Below, in pieces: positions 34,109 through 35,015 of a stretch of DNA of 35,015 bases. Position 1 is the first letter of the stretch; the number at the start of each line of letters is the position of its first letter. The stretch lies in NCBI GenBank assembly GCA_021780935.1, contig JAJXXT010000161.1, forward strand, positions 1-35,015, read 5' to 3'. This DNA comes from Pseudomonadota bacterium (GTDB lineage: Bacteria; Pseudomonadota; Alphaproteobacteria; Acetobacterales; Acetobacteraceae). The position numbers and the translations under genes were made by a program. The notes beneath the pieces are model-generated. The model did not search any database and was not told where the DNA came from. It worked only from the letters and a program-made list of their open reading frames with translations.

Positions 34109-34762
34109 TCAGCCGAGATGGCCGGTTTTGCGGTAGAGCAGCGTGCCCTCCTGGCTTGCCAGCGTCAGGCGGCTGCCGGGCGGCCGGCGGAGCCACGCGC
34201 CCGCACGGTGGGTGGCGCCGTCGATCACCAGATCACCCTCCACCACGAAGAGTTCGACGCCGCGCGGCCAGGGCTCGGCGGCGCCGGCATGGCCTGGGGC
34301 GAGGCGCAGCATCACCACAAGCTCCCACGGCGCATCAAACAGGACGGCTTCCTGCCGGCCATTGCCGAGATCGCGCCAGCGCGCGGGATCGCGCGTGTCG
34401 AGCCGGACGCGCGCGGTCTCCTCGGGCGGCATCTGGCGGAGCTTGACCAGGATCACCGCGCCCGGCGCGCTGGATGGCGTGTGGCGCGAGCCGGGCGGGT
34501 TGCGCACGTAGAAGCCGGCCGGGAAGTCCCCGGTCTCGTCGGAAAACACGCCCTCCAGCACCAGGAACTCCTCGCCGGCGCCATGGGTGTGCGGGGAGAA
34601 GACGGAGCCCGGCGCGTAGCGCACGACCGAGGTGGCGCGGGCGACTTCGTCGCCGTCGCGCTCGAGCATCCGCCGCTCCACGCCCGGCATTGACGAGGTG
34701 ACCCAGGGGAGTGCCGCGCTATCGACTGTTGCGGGGCGGGAGAGATCGGCGTTCAATTGCAT
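34109..34762 (-). CDS. Bicupin protein (ChrR-like cupin fold)
   Basis: 217 aa from ATG 34762; a GTG four codons upstream (34774) is possible, and neither has a strong ribosome binding site. Cupin 1 has the metal motif HTHGAGEEFLVLEG followed by FPAGFYVRNPPGSRH, all ligands present. Cupin 2 (about 150-215) has GVELFVVEGDLVIDG and WLRRPPGSRL but lacks the His pair, so only the first is likely to bind metal. The sequence PGVERRMLERDGDEVARAT is typical of the cupin domain of ChrR anti-sigma factors. The N-terminal zinc anti-sigma domain is absent, and no ECF sigma gene lies next to it. Probably an enzyme or sensor paired with the amine oxidase. Confidence 0.85.
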   Translation of the reverse strand: MQLNADLSRPATVDSAALPWVTSSMPGVERRMLERDGDEVARATSVVRYAPGSVFSPHTHGAGEEFLVLEGVFSDETGDFPAGFYVRNPPGSRHTPSSAPGAVILVKLRQMPPEETARVRLDTRDPARWRDLGNGRQEAVLFDAPWELVVMLRLAPGHAGAAEPWPRGVELFVVEGDLVIDGATHRAGAWLRRPPGSRLTLASQEGTLLYRKTGHLG

Positions 34763-34907
34763 AGGTGGGTCCACGGGACAGAGGGACTACCGCCGAGCGT
34801 AGCCCATCGGGACCCAAAGCGGACTCCCGATCGACCCGGCACCCGTCTCGTCCGGAGATACTTCGGCACCACCCCAGGAGGCTCAACTCTCAAGACTCCC
34901 CTCATTT

Positions 34908-35015
34908 TTACACCGCCCCGAAAGTCTCGGCGAAGACGGGCAGTTCACCGAGCATGTCGGCGAATTTCTGGACCAGTGGCCCCAGCCGAGGCTCCGGCAT
35001 GGTGGGCATGAGTTC
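34908..35015 (-). CDS. C-terminal 35 codons of an unidentified gene (rest outside window)
   Basis: An open minus-strand frame enters from the right edge and ends at TAA (34910-34908). The end reads GPLVQKFADMLGELPVFAET and FGAV, which has helical character. Too short to assign a family. The 145 bases between it and the bicupin start hold no gene and should carry that operon's promoter. Confidence 0.45.
   Translation of the reverse strand, partial: ELMPTMPEPRLGPLVQKFADMLGELPVFAETFGAV

Overview
The window is very G+C rich and looks like an alphaproteobacterial chromosome, most likely Rhodospirillales/Acetobacteraceae. I base this on the hisZ-purA pair followed by tRNA-Lys at the left end, codon use, and the accessory families present (ArdC, pRiA4b ORF-3, DUF6878, DUF6915, large ParB-like). 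No search could be run, so the taxon is an inference.

Layout. 1-1923: conserved chromosome (end of hisZ, purA, tRNA-Lys-CTT). 2097-2145: the 3' half of a tRNA-Gly(GCC) gene without its 5' half, a probable attachment-site scar, followed by a terminator. 2503-6828: a yedK/HMCES-type (SRAP) gene cut in two by a 3.65-kb element (2996-6646, here 'element 1') with two overlapping tyrosine recombinase genes. 7025-10132: an SDR oxidoreductase and a RecD2-like helicase. 10409-16821: a two-gene minus-strand operon that looks like antiphage defence: a 1640-aa nuclease-STAND NTPase-helical repeat protein (Avs-like architecture) and a 497-aa protein with an HsdR_N-like PD-(D/E)XK motif. 17299-29409: one antirestriction gene (ardC-like) broken into three pieces by two insertions, a RIT element (17952-21316, ritABC) and a 7.75-kb element (21408-29157, 'element 2') carrying three overlapping recombinase genes, an intact second ardC and a pRiA4b ORF-3 gene. 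29464-33022: genes typical of conjugative or genomic islands (131-aa hypothetical, ParB-like, DUF6878, DUF6915). 33047-35015: probable chromosomal metabolism on the minus strand (FAD amine oxidase, bicupin, the end of an unknown gene).

Main results. Eight tyrosine recombinase genes lie in three elements, and each element can be bounded to the base because removing it restores the interrupted reading frame (YedK 224 aa, ArdC 329 aa). Elements 1 and 2 share the same end design: 14-bp imperfect inverted repeats beginning TTATC, plus 6 unmatched bases at one junction, as expected of coupling sequences in tyrosine recombinase transposition. All three insertions fall in conserved motifs of their targets. 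Three genes of the older island (broken ardC, the 131-aa gene, parB) are preceded by the same leader, whose two stems are kept by compensating changes and end at the ribosome binding site; this is a good candidate cis-regulatory RNA. The STAND/nuclease pair is a candidate defence system that I cannot match to a named type.

The island genes fit an integrative element that protects itself (ArdC, leader-controlled genes), carries phage defence, and has been invaded repeatedly by recombinase-borne transposons.
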